64,000 nt of DNA, taken from assembly GCF_050624435.1 (NCBI RefSeq), contig NC_134530.1:145058721-145122720 (forward strand), in the 5' to 3' direction. Shown one piece after another: positions 1 to 14,655 of the stretch (within the stretch, counting starts at the first letter, position 1; each line of letters begins with the position of its first letter). The notes beneath the pieces are model-generated. The model saw only the letters and a program-made list of their open reading frames with translations. It was not told where the DNA came from and searched no databases. Position numbers and translations under genes: made by a program. This DNA is from Tenrec ecaudatus. Lineage: Eukaryota > Chordata > Mammalia > Afrosoricida > Tenrecidae.

Positions 1-782
1 AGACATGGGTGCTGCAGCAAAGTGTGGTGAAGAAACGAGATGATGTCCGGCTATCAGGAAGTTTAGTGTCTGGGGTCTTAAAAGCTTATCTTAAAACAGC
101 AGCCATCTAAGTGGGCTATCAACTAAGTGCACATGGAAAAAACACACCTACCTGTGTGCTTTAAGGATTGTAAATAATAAAATCCAAAATTGAAGAAGGA
201 AGGGCATCAGGGTTTAAGTTGCGAACACCAAGCTCCCCCAAGGCTGTGGATGGCAGTACAACTCCCAAATCCATTTGCAGGGAATCCCTCGTGCATTAAG
301 CCTCTGGTGAATCCCCTGGACCTCAGTCGGGAGGCGAAGAGCCTGTTATCCGACAGAGACCCTTGGAAAGTGGATTCTAGCTGATGCAGTTAGGTTAAAA
401 TGTAATACCTTATCACTTGATCTCCCCTTTGACTCACTTTAATGTTGTTTCAGTTTGTAATATTGTCTGCTTTCTTTTGACTAAGTGATTTGTTTTGTCA
501 TTATTGTCAGTGTTTTGTTTTGGGGTGCTTTTTTGATACGTTTTTCTGCATATGAAATCTGGAGTGGGTGGATGTATGGGAGCAGTAATTGGATGACTGG
601 TTACCTGGGGCACAGGCAGCCGGCAGGGGTGGGGTGGGGGGATGGGGCGCTAACAACAATGAGCACAGGAAGGAAATGTCCTGAGACAGATTGTGGTGAT
701 GACAGCACAGCTCTTCTTAAGACAGTGGAGCGATTCAATCGCACGATACGTGGATTACATGCCAACGAAACTATTAAAAACT
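1..782 (+). mobile_element. L1-type LINE 3' region (5' end outside window)
   Basis: The first 200 bases match, at low identity, the segment at 38,708-38,860 and the antisense segment at 43,770-43,960, sharing the core GTCTGGGGTCTTAAA and the phrase around CACATGGAAGAAG. It continues through T-rich 3' UTR-like sequence to a short A-rich end near 780. It is read as an old afrotherian L1 3' end; the family name is not verified. Confidence 0.5.
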
Positions 783-2899
783 GAAAGGAGCATCATCCTT
801 CTCTTGCTGTGTGGCTGGTTTCAAATGCCACTGGGGCTTCGGGCAGAAGAGGCTTCAATTCTCCAGCGTTTCTGGCTCAGGCATGAGGCAAGGTCCTTGC
901 TCCACTGGAGCCTCAGAGTCGGGGGGCGGGGGGAACTCATCGGAGAGCAAAGAGATGCAGAGTTTCCTCATTTGCATCTTATTTAAATAGCACAGATTTT
1001 TATTGGGCTCCCATTGTCTGGTAGATACACATTTCCTGCTCAGCAGGTAAAGGTGGGCATCCCGGTTACTTCAGGTGGTGGTTGTGGGCCATTGGGTCCA
1101 CTCTAACTCCCAGGGACCCCATGCGATAGAGTGAAACAGTCCCCTCTGGTGTCAAGACTACCATCATTGTTGGAGCCCATGGCCAGGCTCTTTCCCTCCC
1201 TGGTGGAGCTGACCCGCCAATGTTAGGCTACCATCAAAGGCTTAGGGCTCTTTGGTTCCTGTACCATGGGGAGGAAACTGAGACTCAGTGCAGGAAGTCC
1301 TTAGTGCAGGTCAGAGCTGGTGAGGGAGGGAGCTGGAATTTGACTCACACCTTGGGCTCCTGCGCCTTTCTCTCTTTCTCGGGGATGAATTTTGTCTTAG
1401 TTGTGCTAATCCAACGTTTCTCTTGCCCACCAGACCTGCCCTCCCACCCCACTCAATCATGCCCCTCTCTTGGGGGCCTCCAGCCCTCCCCCGCCCAGGG
1501 CAGGTGAGCTGAGACCAGGCAGGACAGGAGCCAGTGAACTCAAGTGGCATGGAGGGGGGGGGGTCTACACTTGCAGCAGGAACTCCCCGTCCCAAAGTGG
1601 AGAAAGGACTGGGGGGCCTGGATGTTGTATCATCCACATCCCTTGCCCCCTCTTTTACTGTCTCCTTGCTGGGGTTGCCTTTAAAAGACCCAAACAGAGA
1701 CAAGCAGCACCCCACTCCCAGCCCCTAGCTCCTTGGAGACAGAGCTAGTAGGAGGGACCAGACCCTGGGCATCTGCCACAGTTTCCCATTTCTTTGGCTT
1801 AAAGGTCCAGCCCCATTATTCTGCATGGGGCTATTCTTTCAGGTCTAGAGCTCTTTGCTGTGCTTCCTGGTCTCACACCATGCAGTTTCCTAAGGGGTCC
1901 ACTCCCTACCATCCTTTCTCTTTCCCACCTCAGCACCTGCTGCCCAAGAACAGATTCTTTGGAAAGTGAGATTAGGTGGGGACATGGGCTGCTTCCCTTG
2001 GCCAGTGTTTCCCAGGAGAGGATGGCCAAGTGTGAAGGGGTGCAGCTTCTTGGGCACGAACTCCCTTTCTCATCCCTGACCCCTGATGGAGGCAGGGCAT
2101 TGTTGATGAGACATTCAAGGGTGGCAGGAAGGCGGAGAGGGAGGACTGCTCTGTGGTCAGCTCCTATGTCATGGGCACTTTGAGCCATCTGAATGCTGGG
2201 AAGCCTGGGGAGGGGACAGCTTAGCCACCAGAGATCAGGCAGATGTGCCTCACAGTGTGGGAATATTAGACTCTTCTCCAAAGAGCTGCTCCTACAGGGC
2301 TGGAGAGTCAGGCCCCTCTTCCTTGGGAGGCAAATGTGGATGTCCCCTCCCCCAGGGCTGAGGCATAGTCCATCCACATCCCCTTGGCCCCAGCAGCAGA
2401 GATCAGACTTGGCAGTGACTTTGATGGCAGGGCCCGCAGAGGTTGGTGCCACTAAAACCCGTGGCTGTCCATTCTGACTCATGTTACAGAGTAGACTGGC
2501 CCCGATGAGTTTCCTCGGCTGTGATATTTATAGAAAGTCTGCCAGTCCTTTCTTCCATGGAGCTGTGGGGTAAGTGAGGGGGTTTGATCTGCCAACCTTT
2601 AGGTCAGCAGCCAATCACAAATCAGTCGCACCCAAATGACTCCCAGGAACCCCATTGCTTTTACACTTTTCCCCACCTGCTCCATGTGTATCCCAGAAGA
2701 CACAGGAAGTGCTTATACAATGGGAGACTCCCACCGCGCACCTTCCCATGGCCCCCTCTGGTTTTTCTGAGATTGTCCTTGCTGTGTCCTGCTCAGCTGG
2801 CTGGAGGGCTCTCACAGCTGCAGAGACCAGAGTTAGGACGAAGCTGGCACACTCCCAGGGGCCATCATTCTCCAGGGAGGAGAGAGAGGAGGAGGAGAC
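783..2899. other. Intergenic stretch downstream of KCNA2
   Basis: Apart from the MIR-like piece at 1,240 and a possible decayed SINE near 1,075-1,230, I see no gene, RNA or recent repeat. Open frames on both strands lack family resemblance. Confidence 0.5.
1240..1385 (-). mobile_element. MIR-like SINE fragment
   Basis: GAGGAAACTGAGACTCAGTG followed by AGGTCAGAGCTGG and GAGCTGGAATTTGA matches the antisense MIR pattern. Diverged; low certainty. Confidence 0.45.
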
Positions 2900-2919
2900 A
2901 AGGCGTGTCTGTCAAAAAT

Positions 2920-2925
2920 TTTATT
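2920..2925 (-). terminator. KCNA2: Distal poly(A) signal of KCNA2
   Basis: On the minus strand AATAAA sits here, just downstream of a very A/T-rich, low-complexity stretch (2,930-3,010) typical of a terminal 3' UTR. Cleavage would be expected about 10-30 bases further on, near 2,890-2,910. This gives a 3' UTR of about 10.1 kb. Confidence 0.6.
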
Positions 2926-4272
2926 TCATTTTTTTCCATTTCACACAGAATGATGTTAAAATAAATCCTCAGTAATATATATTTATATACTTATTTACTT
3001 GTGTCAATATTTACAAAAGACGGTGGAGCTCTATGAAATCTATGTTCACCCATGGTCAGGTGGACAGGCAACGTTCATTGAGGCACGTATGTACACATAT
3101 ATGTATAACCTATGTACAAACACCAGACCCTACTGATGCAGGAACTCTCGGCTGCAGAAGTCCGGGGCAGGGCAGTGCTGATGGGCCTGCAAGCTTCCAG
3201 AAGATGCCAGCAAGGACAGCAATCCTTCTTCATCCCGTGCCATGCACTTACAGCTGGTGTCTCGATTTCCATGAAGCCTACAAATAGTTAAATGACTCCC
3301 AACTCCCGTGAGTCTCCCCGCAAGGCCTGCTCCGCCTTCAGCTACCATTGGTCCCCAGCCTCTTGTCACCATGGAGACCTCAGTTCCCTTTAGGCATCAT
3401 CCTTACGAAGCATCACCATCAGTCTTGGAGTTCCTTCTCCTATTGATCCCAGGGAGGCTTATTTATCTGTGTCTCCTCTTTGAGTTTTCAGCAATTATTA
3501 GAAACAGGGCACAGGGGGGGGGCAGCAGCAGCGTCATGCATGAGCAGCAGCAAAGCAAGCCCCAGTTAGAGTCTGGGCACTGCCTGAGCCCGAGCGAATG
3601 GCCATTCCCCATTCTATACGTGCATATATAACTGCCCCCTGAGACAGCCCAGATAAGCACACACAGGTCTGGAAAGGGCAACAGCAACGTCCACTCGTGC
3701 GCTTCATAGCTCTGCGCCTGGTGCCAATGAGGGAATCTCCTCTTCCTTTTGAGCTGGCACCACGAATGCCTACTGATGATCCAAGATTACCCTTGGTGGG
3801 GAAAGGGGTGCAGGGATGCAGAAACCCAGAAAGAGGCCAATTTGGCTGGGGCGGTGTTTGCTCAGCAGGCTGCAGCTCGATCATGGGACTTTCCAGCTTC
3901 CTGGGGCCCTTCAAATGAGGGAACCATCCAGGCACGACAACAACGGGAAACTGGGTCGCTGGATCCCACGTGAAGGCAGAACTGGGGCAAAGCACAGAGC
4001 ATGTTCAAACCCTCAAGAGCCAGCACTCACCCTCACCAATGCCAGCCAGACCTCGCTCCTTTTGCCCTTCTACCCTAGTCCTTAGCCTGGGGCTGGTCTG
4101 CTCCTTTCTAGCCCCACCTGGCAGGTCACAGTCCTTGCCCTCCATTCCATCAGCCAAAAAGGCCATCCTGTAAGCAGCTGGCATGCAAGCGGTTTGCTAG
4201 AAAAGGGTTCCTAAATAGTCTCCTCCTTCCACTGCCTTCTCTTGCTTCCTGAGCAGCCCAGGATCCGGATAT

Positions 4273-4340
4273 ACACACACACACACACACACACACACGC
4301 ACGCACGCACGCACGCATGCACTCACGCATGCACACACGC
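4273..4340. repeat. CA/CG-type microsatellite in the KCNA2 3' UTR
   Basis: About 13 AC units pass into GCAC and GCAT tetranucleotides, a compound repeat with alternating purine-pyrimidine character. Confidence 0.95.
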
Positions 4341-5550
4341 ACGAGAGTCTAGGGGATCCTTTTAAAAGAGATGCAGAGCTGAGAGACCTCTCAGGAGGAT
4401 TGAGAAGAGACCCAGGACTGAACCCTCTATCTGAGGTGCTAGCGTCCATTCGCATTTATACTGCCCCCAATTATCTGTATGTTGGAGCGGCAGCCCAGGT
4501 AATTCCGTCATGGTACTTGCATCCATCAGAGGACTGTAGCAGGGAGTTCTGAGCGGAGACTCACCTGAATCGCATCTGATTTCGGAATACAAAGGACCAC
4601 GGGAAGTTATACCAGGATCCGTGCCCTCTGTGAAATGGCCACTCTGACAGGATGTATTGGTTGCCCCAGTTTATGAGCTGGTCATCTAAGTCTGGATTGT
4701 GGGTTCTATTACCTAATCTGGGCCATCATAGCCAGAACAGCACCTGTATAAGAGTATGGGTAGATGACAGACACCTCTGCCGCACTTCAATTGCCCCACC
4801 TCCGCCTAGGCAGTGAGCACAGTCAAATGCCAGAGGCGAGCGAGGTTGAAAGAAACCTTCTCTCCCATAGACCTGGTGAAGGTGACATCCGGCCAACCAA
4901 GATGGAAATGGGTGCACATTTCAGCTCCTACCCAAGCATTTCCACAGTTCACCTCCCAAAGAGGCAACCGAGTTATAACCGCCCTGATCTCCACACCCTC
5001 AGCCACGATTTGGTCATGATCAACCACAGAACGGTGGGTCACCATCCGTGGGACAAAGGCGTCCTCTAGTTGCTCATTAAGAGCAGTACATTCAATGTCA
5101 GGGCACCCCTATGGCCTGCCCTGAGATGAAAGACATCAATCCTTTGCAAAGTCCCAGAACTTCCTGCTCCTCCGAGGCTACAAAGCTTGGAAGAACAGAA
5201 TGTTACTGATCCTCCCAGGAGAGACTACCATCCACGGGGCAGACCAGGACAAAAGACAAAGCATCAGGCCTTTAGTTCACAGGCCCCTCTGATCCCCGAG
5301 GTTAGGCAGCTACCTGGGAGGGAAAGGAAAGTGAGGCTCCTGCAGGCTGTCCTTTTGTTATGCAATAACTGCTGCTAGAGAGGTCCCCGGGCAGCAGAGC
5401 AAGAACCCACTTGGCAAGCTGGGAAGGTGGCAAAGGCAGGTTTGGAAATGCAAATAAATGCAGTCTGCTCCTTAGCTGGCCCACCTTAGTTCAACACAAG
5501 TGCAATTAGGAGGGTGGACCAATGCTTAGCTGCCTGCTTGTGAAATGATG

Positions 5551-5640
5551 GTATACATATATACATATACTACATATGTATATATATATGTGCATATATA
5601 TATTTCTATCTATACAAATGTAGACATATACACACACATC
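5551..5640. repeat. TA/CA-rich simple repeat
   Basis: Degenerate ATAC/TATA repeats directly before the SINE at 5,643. Confidence 0.85.
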
Positions 5641-5642
5641 AC

Positions 5643-5805
5643 CCACTACCAACTGCATTGAGTCGTTTCTGACTCATAGTGACCCTACGTTGGGTTTCTG
5701 AGACTACCAACCTTACCGGAGCTCTCCTGTGGAGCAGCTGGTGGCTTTGAACCATACACCTTGTGGTTAGTAGCCCAATGCCTCACCTATTAGGGCTACT
5801 TCTAC
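5643..5805 (-). mobile_element. AfroSINE-like SINE
   Basis: Antisense copy. Its 3' body (ACTCATAGTGACCCTACG), middle (GTGGAGCAGCTGGTGG) and tRNA-like head (CTTGTGGTTAGTAGCCCAA) occur in the expected order. It lies inside the KCNA2 3' UTR. Confidence 0.75.
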
Positions 5806-7204
5806 ACACACACAGATATATGCACCTGTGGAAAACCTCTTAAGAACTCAGGACCAATTAGCTGGAAACCTTGATTCACAAGGATTATGTTTTCGTACTC
5901 TAGGTAGAGAGAGGCAAATGACAGCAAACAGGTCCGCAGCCAGGACGTGCCCAAGCAGCCCCCTTGCATGCGCAGCTCGCCGCAGTCCGCCTGCCTCTTC
6001 GGTCCTCCCCCTGCCCCTCTGTACCACGCGCACCGAGGTGGAGAATGTACACCCTGAGCAACGCAAGGCCTTCCACCGTCTTCAGACTCACTCTACTTGC
6101 TAAGGCAGGAAAGATAAGGTTAAGCTACTTGGGGTTCGTTTCTTTTAGCTCCCCAACAACAAAGGTTGAATCGAAACATGTTTTCCTATTCCCACTCCAC
6201 CGGAATCATGGCTCAACCCGACATTCCCTTCCCTGAGGAATTCCCTGTGTGCGCGTGTGTAGAGGAAGTAGCTGGAAAGGGAATGGCAGGTGACTGGGTT
6301 TTGGGGTGGGGGTGTATTGCCATACTCCCCTGATTGTCTAGTCTGAAGATTTCACTTGGGGGGGGGGTTCAGTAAAGGGGATTCTTCAGAAGTTCCCCCT
6401 GCTATGTGTGCAAATATTTGTGCAGATGCATGCTGTTGGTGGGGGATGGTAGGGCTGTTAGTTCACCAAGGCTGGGCCTGAACTACCCACGCTAAGATCC
6501 CAGGAGCCCACCACCCCAACCCCCACAGCTCCCTCTCCTCCTGGGGGCACTCCTGGAATCCCCCCTGGTTAATCGAGTCAGTTTATTTTGAAGGAGAGCC
6601 AGAGGGCAAGTTCCCAACGCTGCCCAGGCTACAGATCCTAGGTGCCAACCCTCCTGGCCACATTCCCTCAGCATCCGTCTCCCTGGGGAAGGGAGGAGGG
6701 GGAGCAGATGGATCAAGTAATGGCTTTTAGTGCGTGGAAATGATCTGTAATGGCTCAGGATGCTTTATTCTTATCTACTGGTAAGCTCTTTCTCGAAGGC
6801 TCCCATGACACCCTGCCAGATTGACTGAACGTCAAGAAGACGGGCCAGCGTGAGGTCACTGGTACTCAAGGCTTCAGGGTCAGGAGGCGAAGGTGGGACC
6901 TAGGAAGAGAGCAGGCTGGAAGGAAGTGGAAGGAGAGAGGAAGAAATGGACCGAGATTCTCACAGAGTCAGAGAGAGGTACACCAGGAGACAGGAAAGGG
7001 CCAGAGACAAGCCTCCTTGCACATGCATGTGCTTATGTGCCAGAGAACAGAAGTCAGGATGACACCTGGGGAGCAGGGGGAATCCCACAGACTGAGACCG
7101 GAAGCCCCAATGCCAAGGGCATTATCTGCTAATCCAGGTCCTATCACGTTCCAGTCCTGAGAGCAAGATTTGAAAATCGCTATTGCTGAAGAAAACAGTC
7201 GCTA

Positions 7205-7215
7205 TTTATTTTATT
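7205..7215 (-). terminator. KCNA2: Proximal poly(A) signal of KCNA2 (two overlapping AATAAA)
   Basis: The minus strand reads GTGCAATAAAATAAATAGC here, two AATAAA hexamers sharing one base. It follows a smooth A/T-rich block. Use of this site would give a 3' UTR of about 5.8 kb. Alternative polyadenylation is an inference from the motif. Confidence 0.5.
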
Positions 7216-8411
7216 GCACTTGTCCTCTTTTAAAAATGTTCAGATATAAACTATGAGCGATGGGGATGGGGTGGGCAGGGACCCAGAAAGAAGGGTGAGG
7301 GGAACCAGTTCACTTTGAGGAAGAAATCCATTCCACCTTTAAGGGACCCCCCTTCACTCTGAACCCACTTGCTGCTTTGGGGGTGGGGGAATACTGGCGA
7401 GGTCTCAATGAGAACCAAATCTGAAGACAGAGATGAGACAGTTCCCAGCACCTGGCTCCCTGCCAGCTGGCTGAGGAGGCTAATGATGGAACAGGTAAGG
7501 TTAAGGTCATGGGCTCAAACGCTGCCACGGACACTTTGCTGAGGCTGGGAATCTCTATTGTGTAACCAAAGACCACCCTAGACATTAGAGCCCATCTTGG
7601 ACCAACTCTTTTCAAACCAGTCAGCCATTTCCCCGGATGCAGGTTGCTATGACAACAAGCCCCAGGAGAACTGGAGTAGGGCTCAGCAGCAGCATCCCCA
7701 CTCCTGGGTAAACAACTCCCAGCACTGGGCTCCTCCCACCTGTCTTGGTGGGCGGGGAGAGTCTGCAGCCTCAGGTGCGATTTGCCAACTGTCCTGCTGC
7801 TTCCCTGGGGGAGGCCGGCCTCCACTTCTCCTCTCCACTTTCATGGGCAGTGCTGAACCTCCAACTTGACTTCTCTCAAAGCGGGCTGGCCATGAGGAAG
7901 TAAGCTGGCCAAAGACCTTACTGCAATGGAGGGACCAGTTAGGACAAGCTGGTCCTAAAGTCCTCTCCACCCTGGGGGCAATGAACACTCAGGCTGGGAG
8001 CTCAGGGCATCCATACTCCCATGGGAGCCCTTTCCATGCTGGGCCAGTAGAGCCTGGAGTATGCCCACAGCATCCTCCGAAGCCCAGCTGGGCGGGATTG
8101 AGAGGAAGAAAGAGTGTGGCAAACCCATAGAAGCTCCTGGAAGCCAGATTCACGATGGGTCAGAATCATGAAACCTGGACTCCTGCCAAGTTTGCGCTGA
8201 ACCTTGACCAGTTCATGTCCCTTTCTTCCTGACAGCCTGTCACCTTGCTTTCAGTGCCCCCTGAAAACGGCAGCATTCTTAACACTCAACCTACCAAGGC
8301 ACCTGATGAAGGAAACGCCTGAACACGCTGGCACATTGCAGCACACGCCCACGGGGAGATGGCCACTACCTCCCCGCCAATCCTACCAGTGGGAGAACCA
8401 GCTGCAGGGGT

Positions 8412-8582
8412 AATCCCAAACAGTGAATAATCTCTCATGGCTGACTCACAGCGACTCCCTGTGGGTTTCCCAGACGGTCACTGATAACAGGGGTAGACAG
8501 TCCAGTCTTCCTCCCACAGAGCTGCTGGTGGTTTTGAACTGCCACTATGCCATGCAACGACTACATCACCAGGGCTCCTTGT
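8412..8582 (-). mobile_element. AfroSINE-like SINE
   Basis: Antisense copy in the KCNA2 3' UTR: GACTCACAGCGACTCCCTG, then GAGCTGCTGGTGGTTTTGAA, ending at CACCAGGGCTCC. Confidence 0.8.
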
Positions 8583-8619
8583 GAATAAACTTACCAAATA
8601 TTTAAGCCTGGCCTTACCA

Positions 8620-8795
8620 TACCCAAAGCCCACTCCCACAGAACTGATGCCAACTCACAGAGGTCCCACATGGGGCTTCCGAGGCTTTGTGCAGCATCAC
8701 AGGAGTAGATCACCTCCTCTTTCTCCCACTGGTGGGTTTGAACTGCCAACCTTGTGGCGAGCAGCCCAAAGCTTACCCAGCCGTGTCCCCAGGGC
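8620..8795 (-). mobile_element. AfroSINE-like SINE
   Basis: Antisense copy in the KCNA2 3' UTR, about 40 bases from the previous one: CCAACTCACAGAGGTCCCA, GGTGGGTTTGAACTGCCAAC and CTTGTGGCGAGCAGCCCAA. Confidence 0.8.
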
Positions 8796-9077
8796 CTTAC
8801 GGTCCATGGTCAAAAGCAGGCATTCTGAAACGTGCAGTTTGCTCGCTCAGCATTAGGGTTATGTCCTTCATCATGTGTTTCTTCAGCTGAACAGGTCTGG
8901 GTTTCCTCAAGCACAGCAATTGGACCGGAGGCAGGGCATCCAGGGAGCCCCAGCAAGGGGGCAGAGCATGCCTGGAGCTGAACCCCCATCGGGATCCATG
9001 GAGGATGAATCCCACCAGAGCAGAGGAAGTGCTCCAAGCACGGCAAGGCGGTTGGTTCTAACAGACTAGTCCATATA

Positions 9078-9305
9078 CAACAGGGGCCTGGGGGATGCAA
9101 GGGTTTGCACTCAGCACGAACCCAAAGGCTGACAGTTCAAACCCATTCAGTGGCTCTGCAGAAAGAGAGGCTGGGTGAGCGTTTGGGTTGTTTTTTTTTT
9201 TGTTTTGTTTTTTGTTTTTGGTAAGAAAAGCCTTTGGGGCGGTGCTACTCAGGAATACATGGGGTCGCCCTGAGCTGGGAGCCGACTGGTTGGCAGCCCC
9301 CAGCG
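9078..9305 (+). mobile_element. AfroSINE-like SINE with internal T-rich tract
   Basis: Sense copy: CTGACAGTTCAAACCCATTC (B-box region) then ATGGGGTCGCCCTGAG and GGGAGCCGACTGGTTGGCAG. A T/G-rich tract at 9,187-9,221 splits the body, either expansion or a small insertion. Confidence 0.7.
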
Positions 9306-11439
9306 ACAGTCTGTCCATCCAGCGTTCTGACCTGGTCCTCGGCAAAGCCATGGAGCTGGAGGAGCATGACGGGCTGGGGACATAAAGTGCTGGCGGCATC
9401 TTCACTCTGGTCTGGGCCTGGGATCTCCTGGTTCCTCGGGCCACCATTCCTTTTCAGAGAATGGGATCCATGCAGAGGACTCGGGGTACTGGAGTAGGGG
9501 CGCTGTATGCAGACTTGCCTGGGGTACAGGGCCGAGCAGGGAGGTCTAGTCTATGGAAGGTCTCTGCCTCTCCTGTCACCGGGTTTCAGTGGGAGGAAAG
9601 TGAGCAGGTAGAAACCCCGTGGGAATCCCTTTGCTAATGAGATCTGCTTGATGGGTGCCTCTCTTTCTGCACTAACCCTCAGGGGCCACTGCTCAGGAAG
9701 GAACTCTGGGGGTGAGAGGGAGAAGAGAGACAGAGGAAGAGACTCCTTGAAGGAGACTGAGGGGGACTGACACAGGCTAGAGAAGGGGACTCACTTGACC
9801 TTTTGTCTATGCCCCAAAATCTATAGCTCTGGCGGCAAGGCAGTGCCTGACGACATTGGAGGCATTTCACACGTACGGTGTGCTTATGTTCTTGGGCATG
9901 TGTGCTGTGCTTTGTGTGTCTAGCTGGAGCCCGTGCATGGTGTGTGGTCATTGAGTTCGTATGCGTTGTGGGTGCAGAGAATAAATGGCCAAGTGTCCTT
10001 CATGTGGGTTTGTAGGCATATCCATTGTAGCCACATTGCCATTAAAAAAAAATGTGTATCTTGCGTTTGTGCTACTGGTTGTGCGATTGTATATAGCATG
10101 TGCAGGTCTTGTGTCCAGTATTAGTAGGTACATTGTATGTCCATGCATATTCTGTAATAAGTATTATCATCGATCATCTGCGCATGCCCTTTGCATTATT
10201 TCGCACGGATGCTGAGTGTTTTACATTTGTCTGTGAGTGGCAACACAACATCTATTTTTGAGTGGGAGGACATGTGTGTGGTGCGTGCGTGTGCCAGTGT
10301 GGGGGTGCGTGTGTGCACGTCTTGCCGTCCCGGGGGAAGGGTGTTGCGACGGAACACCTTCTCCCTGACCTAGGCGCAAGCTTTACTTCCTGTATCCCCA
10401 GTCCTTCCTGTCCCCTGCCCCTGGGGAATTCAGCACCGCCTCCCATGGAGGAGAGGAAGAGAAGCGCAGAGGCTGTGTGTTGGGCACAGGAAGCCCTGCA
10501 GAGACCTGGGGATGTGAGCGACCAAGAACTAATGAGCACCCTGGGCCTAGCACCCTGAGCTGATACCCAAAACAACTGTAGGTCCTAAGCAGCAAGCAGC
10601 GAGGCCAAGGCTGGAGCCACCACCAGACTGCTCAGCCACCACAACACACCGAATTTGGAGCATTTCAGTCACCGCTGTTGAAAGGTCAAGAATCCCCCTG
10701 CCCCCATGGCGAGGCCAAGCCCTCCTTGAGGTCAACCCATGCCAGGGCTGCCTTGAGGTTGCACAATGCGCTAGCTGGCCTCTGTCCATGCCAGGGGTGA
10801 CGGCAAAGCTTTAGCCATCCTTGGGATCCGTTCTGGCTGCCAGTTGAATGGGAGAGAGAGAGATGGAGTCTGGCCATCAAAGTGGTGCCTTTGGATCATC
10901 TAGAGAAACCCCCCACTCCCCTTCCCCTTGCTCCTGGAATGAAGATCTTTCCATAGAGAGAAGGCACCACTTAAAAGTCCAGACCAGTAGGATTTGGTCC
11001 TGGGGAGTCCTCCTCCCTGAGGTCCTTGGTTTCAAAGCAAAGAATGTACTCTGCTCCTGAGGGAAAGGTGACTGAGGCAGAGTAGAGGGACGATGGGAAC
11101 CCGACAGCATGGGGAAAGATGAGAATGGAGACGATTCACACGGCGGAGTGTAACCGGAGGCCCGGGTGGGTCTGGCCCAGGACAGCTGGTGCCGTGAGCA
11201 CCAGAGGGCCCTTGTGCACTCAGTAAGACAAGCTTCAGCCACGGGAAACTGAAGCTGCAGCACGTGGAGGGCAGAAAGACAACTCTAACATCTAAGAATT
11301 CATGAAGACCGGAGTCTCTGAGGCAATGGCAGCAAACCCAGGCCCAGTGGGGGGACCAATAAGACAAAATAACCCATGAGGCCTCTTAGCCAACCAGCCA
11401 CCACACAGTGGATTTGCTCCTAAACCTGAACTCCAGAAA

Positions 11440-11515
11440 ATGAATATATATATGTTTATATATAGTATGTATGTACATATATGTATGCATACATATATAT
11501 ACATGCATACACTCC
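11440..11515. repeat. TA/TGTA-rich simple repeat
   Basis: Alternating ATATAT and GTATGTACATA runs in the KCNA2 3' UTR; the region can fold into imperfect A/U hairpins. Confidence 0.85.
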
Positions 11516-11880
11516 AGTGCACATAGTCAAACACATGCATAAATTGCCCTGTATCAAAAATATTGCATAAGCTTATACAAGGTTCAAATGCAATTATTCC
11601 TATAGCTAGCCTGGCAGAGGAACACAGGGAAGAGAGACTCAGTATATATTTATATACATTGGATCCAGACACCTGCCTGTCCTCCGGACCCACTGCCCTG
11701 GTAGCGCTGTACAGTCACGCTGATGACTAGGTGAATTCCTAAGGTGCAACCACGCGAGGTGTTTAGACGCCAAGGTTCCTGCTCCCGCGCTCCTGGTTTT
11801 CCCTGTGCTCCCATTCAGAGGAACAGGGATGGGGTGTGCTGGAGGGTCGGGCATTTTGGTTCCCCACCCCAAATTGTCTA

Positions 11881-11886
<6 letters not shown>

Positions 11887-11938
<52 letters not shown>
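11887..11938. repeat. (CA)n(TA)n compound microsatellite
   Basis: About 15 CA units followed by about 10 TA units in the KCNA2 3' UTR. Confidence 0.95.
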
Positions 11939-12991
11939 GTTCCCTGATTGACAGCTTTTGCCCTCCAATGGGGGGAAAAGGAGAAAAAAAGAAAAGAGAA
12001 CTCTAGATCAAAGCCATTGCAAGGCGATTAATACTGGAAGCATGAAGACTGGGTAAATAGGTCATCTCCTGTGTTGTACATAGTGAGATTCATGCAACAA
12101 GCATCCATGCAGCGTTATTGCATCACTGGTAATTTCACTGCAGTGTCAGTGCTGCGGCCCAGCCATGGCACTAGGACAGCAGACGGCTGCAAACCCCAGT
12201 GCCACGAAAGAATCAGCCGTGGGTTTGTTTTTGTTTTTGTTGTGACCCTGAAGCCTGAAGAACAATGGGGGTGGACTCTAAAGCCCCCAGCAACCTAGGT
12301 TTGCCAGCTTCTCCCTGGGGGTCTAAGGAAACCTGACAATTCCTGTTGGGTCATCCGCACTGTCGCTCCTCCGGGCTTCCCTCACACTGACACTGCAGAG
12401 AAAAAGCCGAACGCAGCATGCCCCATGACGAAACACAAGCCTCCAGAGCATCGGCTTGAGAACTGCGATTCCCATACCTCAGCCTGTGACACAGACACTC
12501 ATTCCAACACACAGGACTGTGTGTTCTTTTCAGTGCAAATAAAAAAAGGGGGGGGGGAATGACCTTTTGAATCATTACTAGAGCCTGAAAGGAAACCTGT
12601 GATGATGTCTCCCCTGCCCCCCCCCTCCAGCCCCTTCCCCTCTTCTGTGATGTGGAGGGTGCTTCATATGGGAGGCCAGGTGGCACAGATGAAGCGGGTG
12701 GCCTCGCTGACATGGGGTAGCCAGCGGTCCCCGTGCCTGCCTGAAGCCTCTCCCCATCGGTGACTGCCGTCTTTGGAGACCCACTAGCCGGTGGTGAGGA
12801 CTCGCATGAAAGCCAAGGCTAGGTATTCTGTGTTCTAAATCAAAAGTCAGAAGATCGCAAGCCACTTGTACGACTATTGCTCTCCATGCAGAACCAGAGC
12901 CACGCTGCGGGGCGCACAGGGCTCCGGTGCAGGCTATTATGCAATGTCTGCATCCCTTCCACTGAGCTGTGAGGAGGTGAGCAGGTTTCCA

Positions 12992-14655
<1,664 letters not shown>

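Larger units (their letters stand above)
2900..12991 (-). other. KCNA2: KCNA2 3' untranslated region (long form)
   Basis: Downstream of the TGA at 12,992-12,994 the minus strand has no coding potential. It runs to an A/T-rich block at 2,915-3,010 that looks like a true 3' end, carrying AATAAA with an A-rich context. A 3' UTR of roughly 10 kb agrees with what is known of long KCNA2 mRNAs in other mammals. The stretch also holds an internal double AATAAA near 7,205, four SINE fragments (5,643; 8,412; 8,620; 9,078), CA/CG-type and TA-type microsatellites (4,273; 5,551; 11,440; 11,887) and a G/T-rich stretch at 9,870-10,340. Extent is inferred from poly(A) signals and from the family; no transcript was seen. 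Confidence 0.65.

Noticed and set aside
1799-2482. A 227-codon minus-strand frame downstream of KCNA2
   Set aside because: No domain or low-complexity logic of a real protein; open length is possible by chance in G+C-moderate DNA, and plus-strand frames overlap it fully.
11887-11938. CRISPR-like or satellite array
   Set aside because: Only simple dinucleotide repeats; no spaced direct repeats, and the genome is mammalian.
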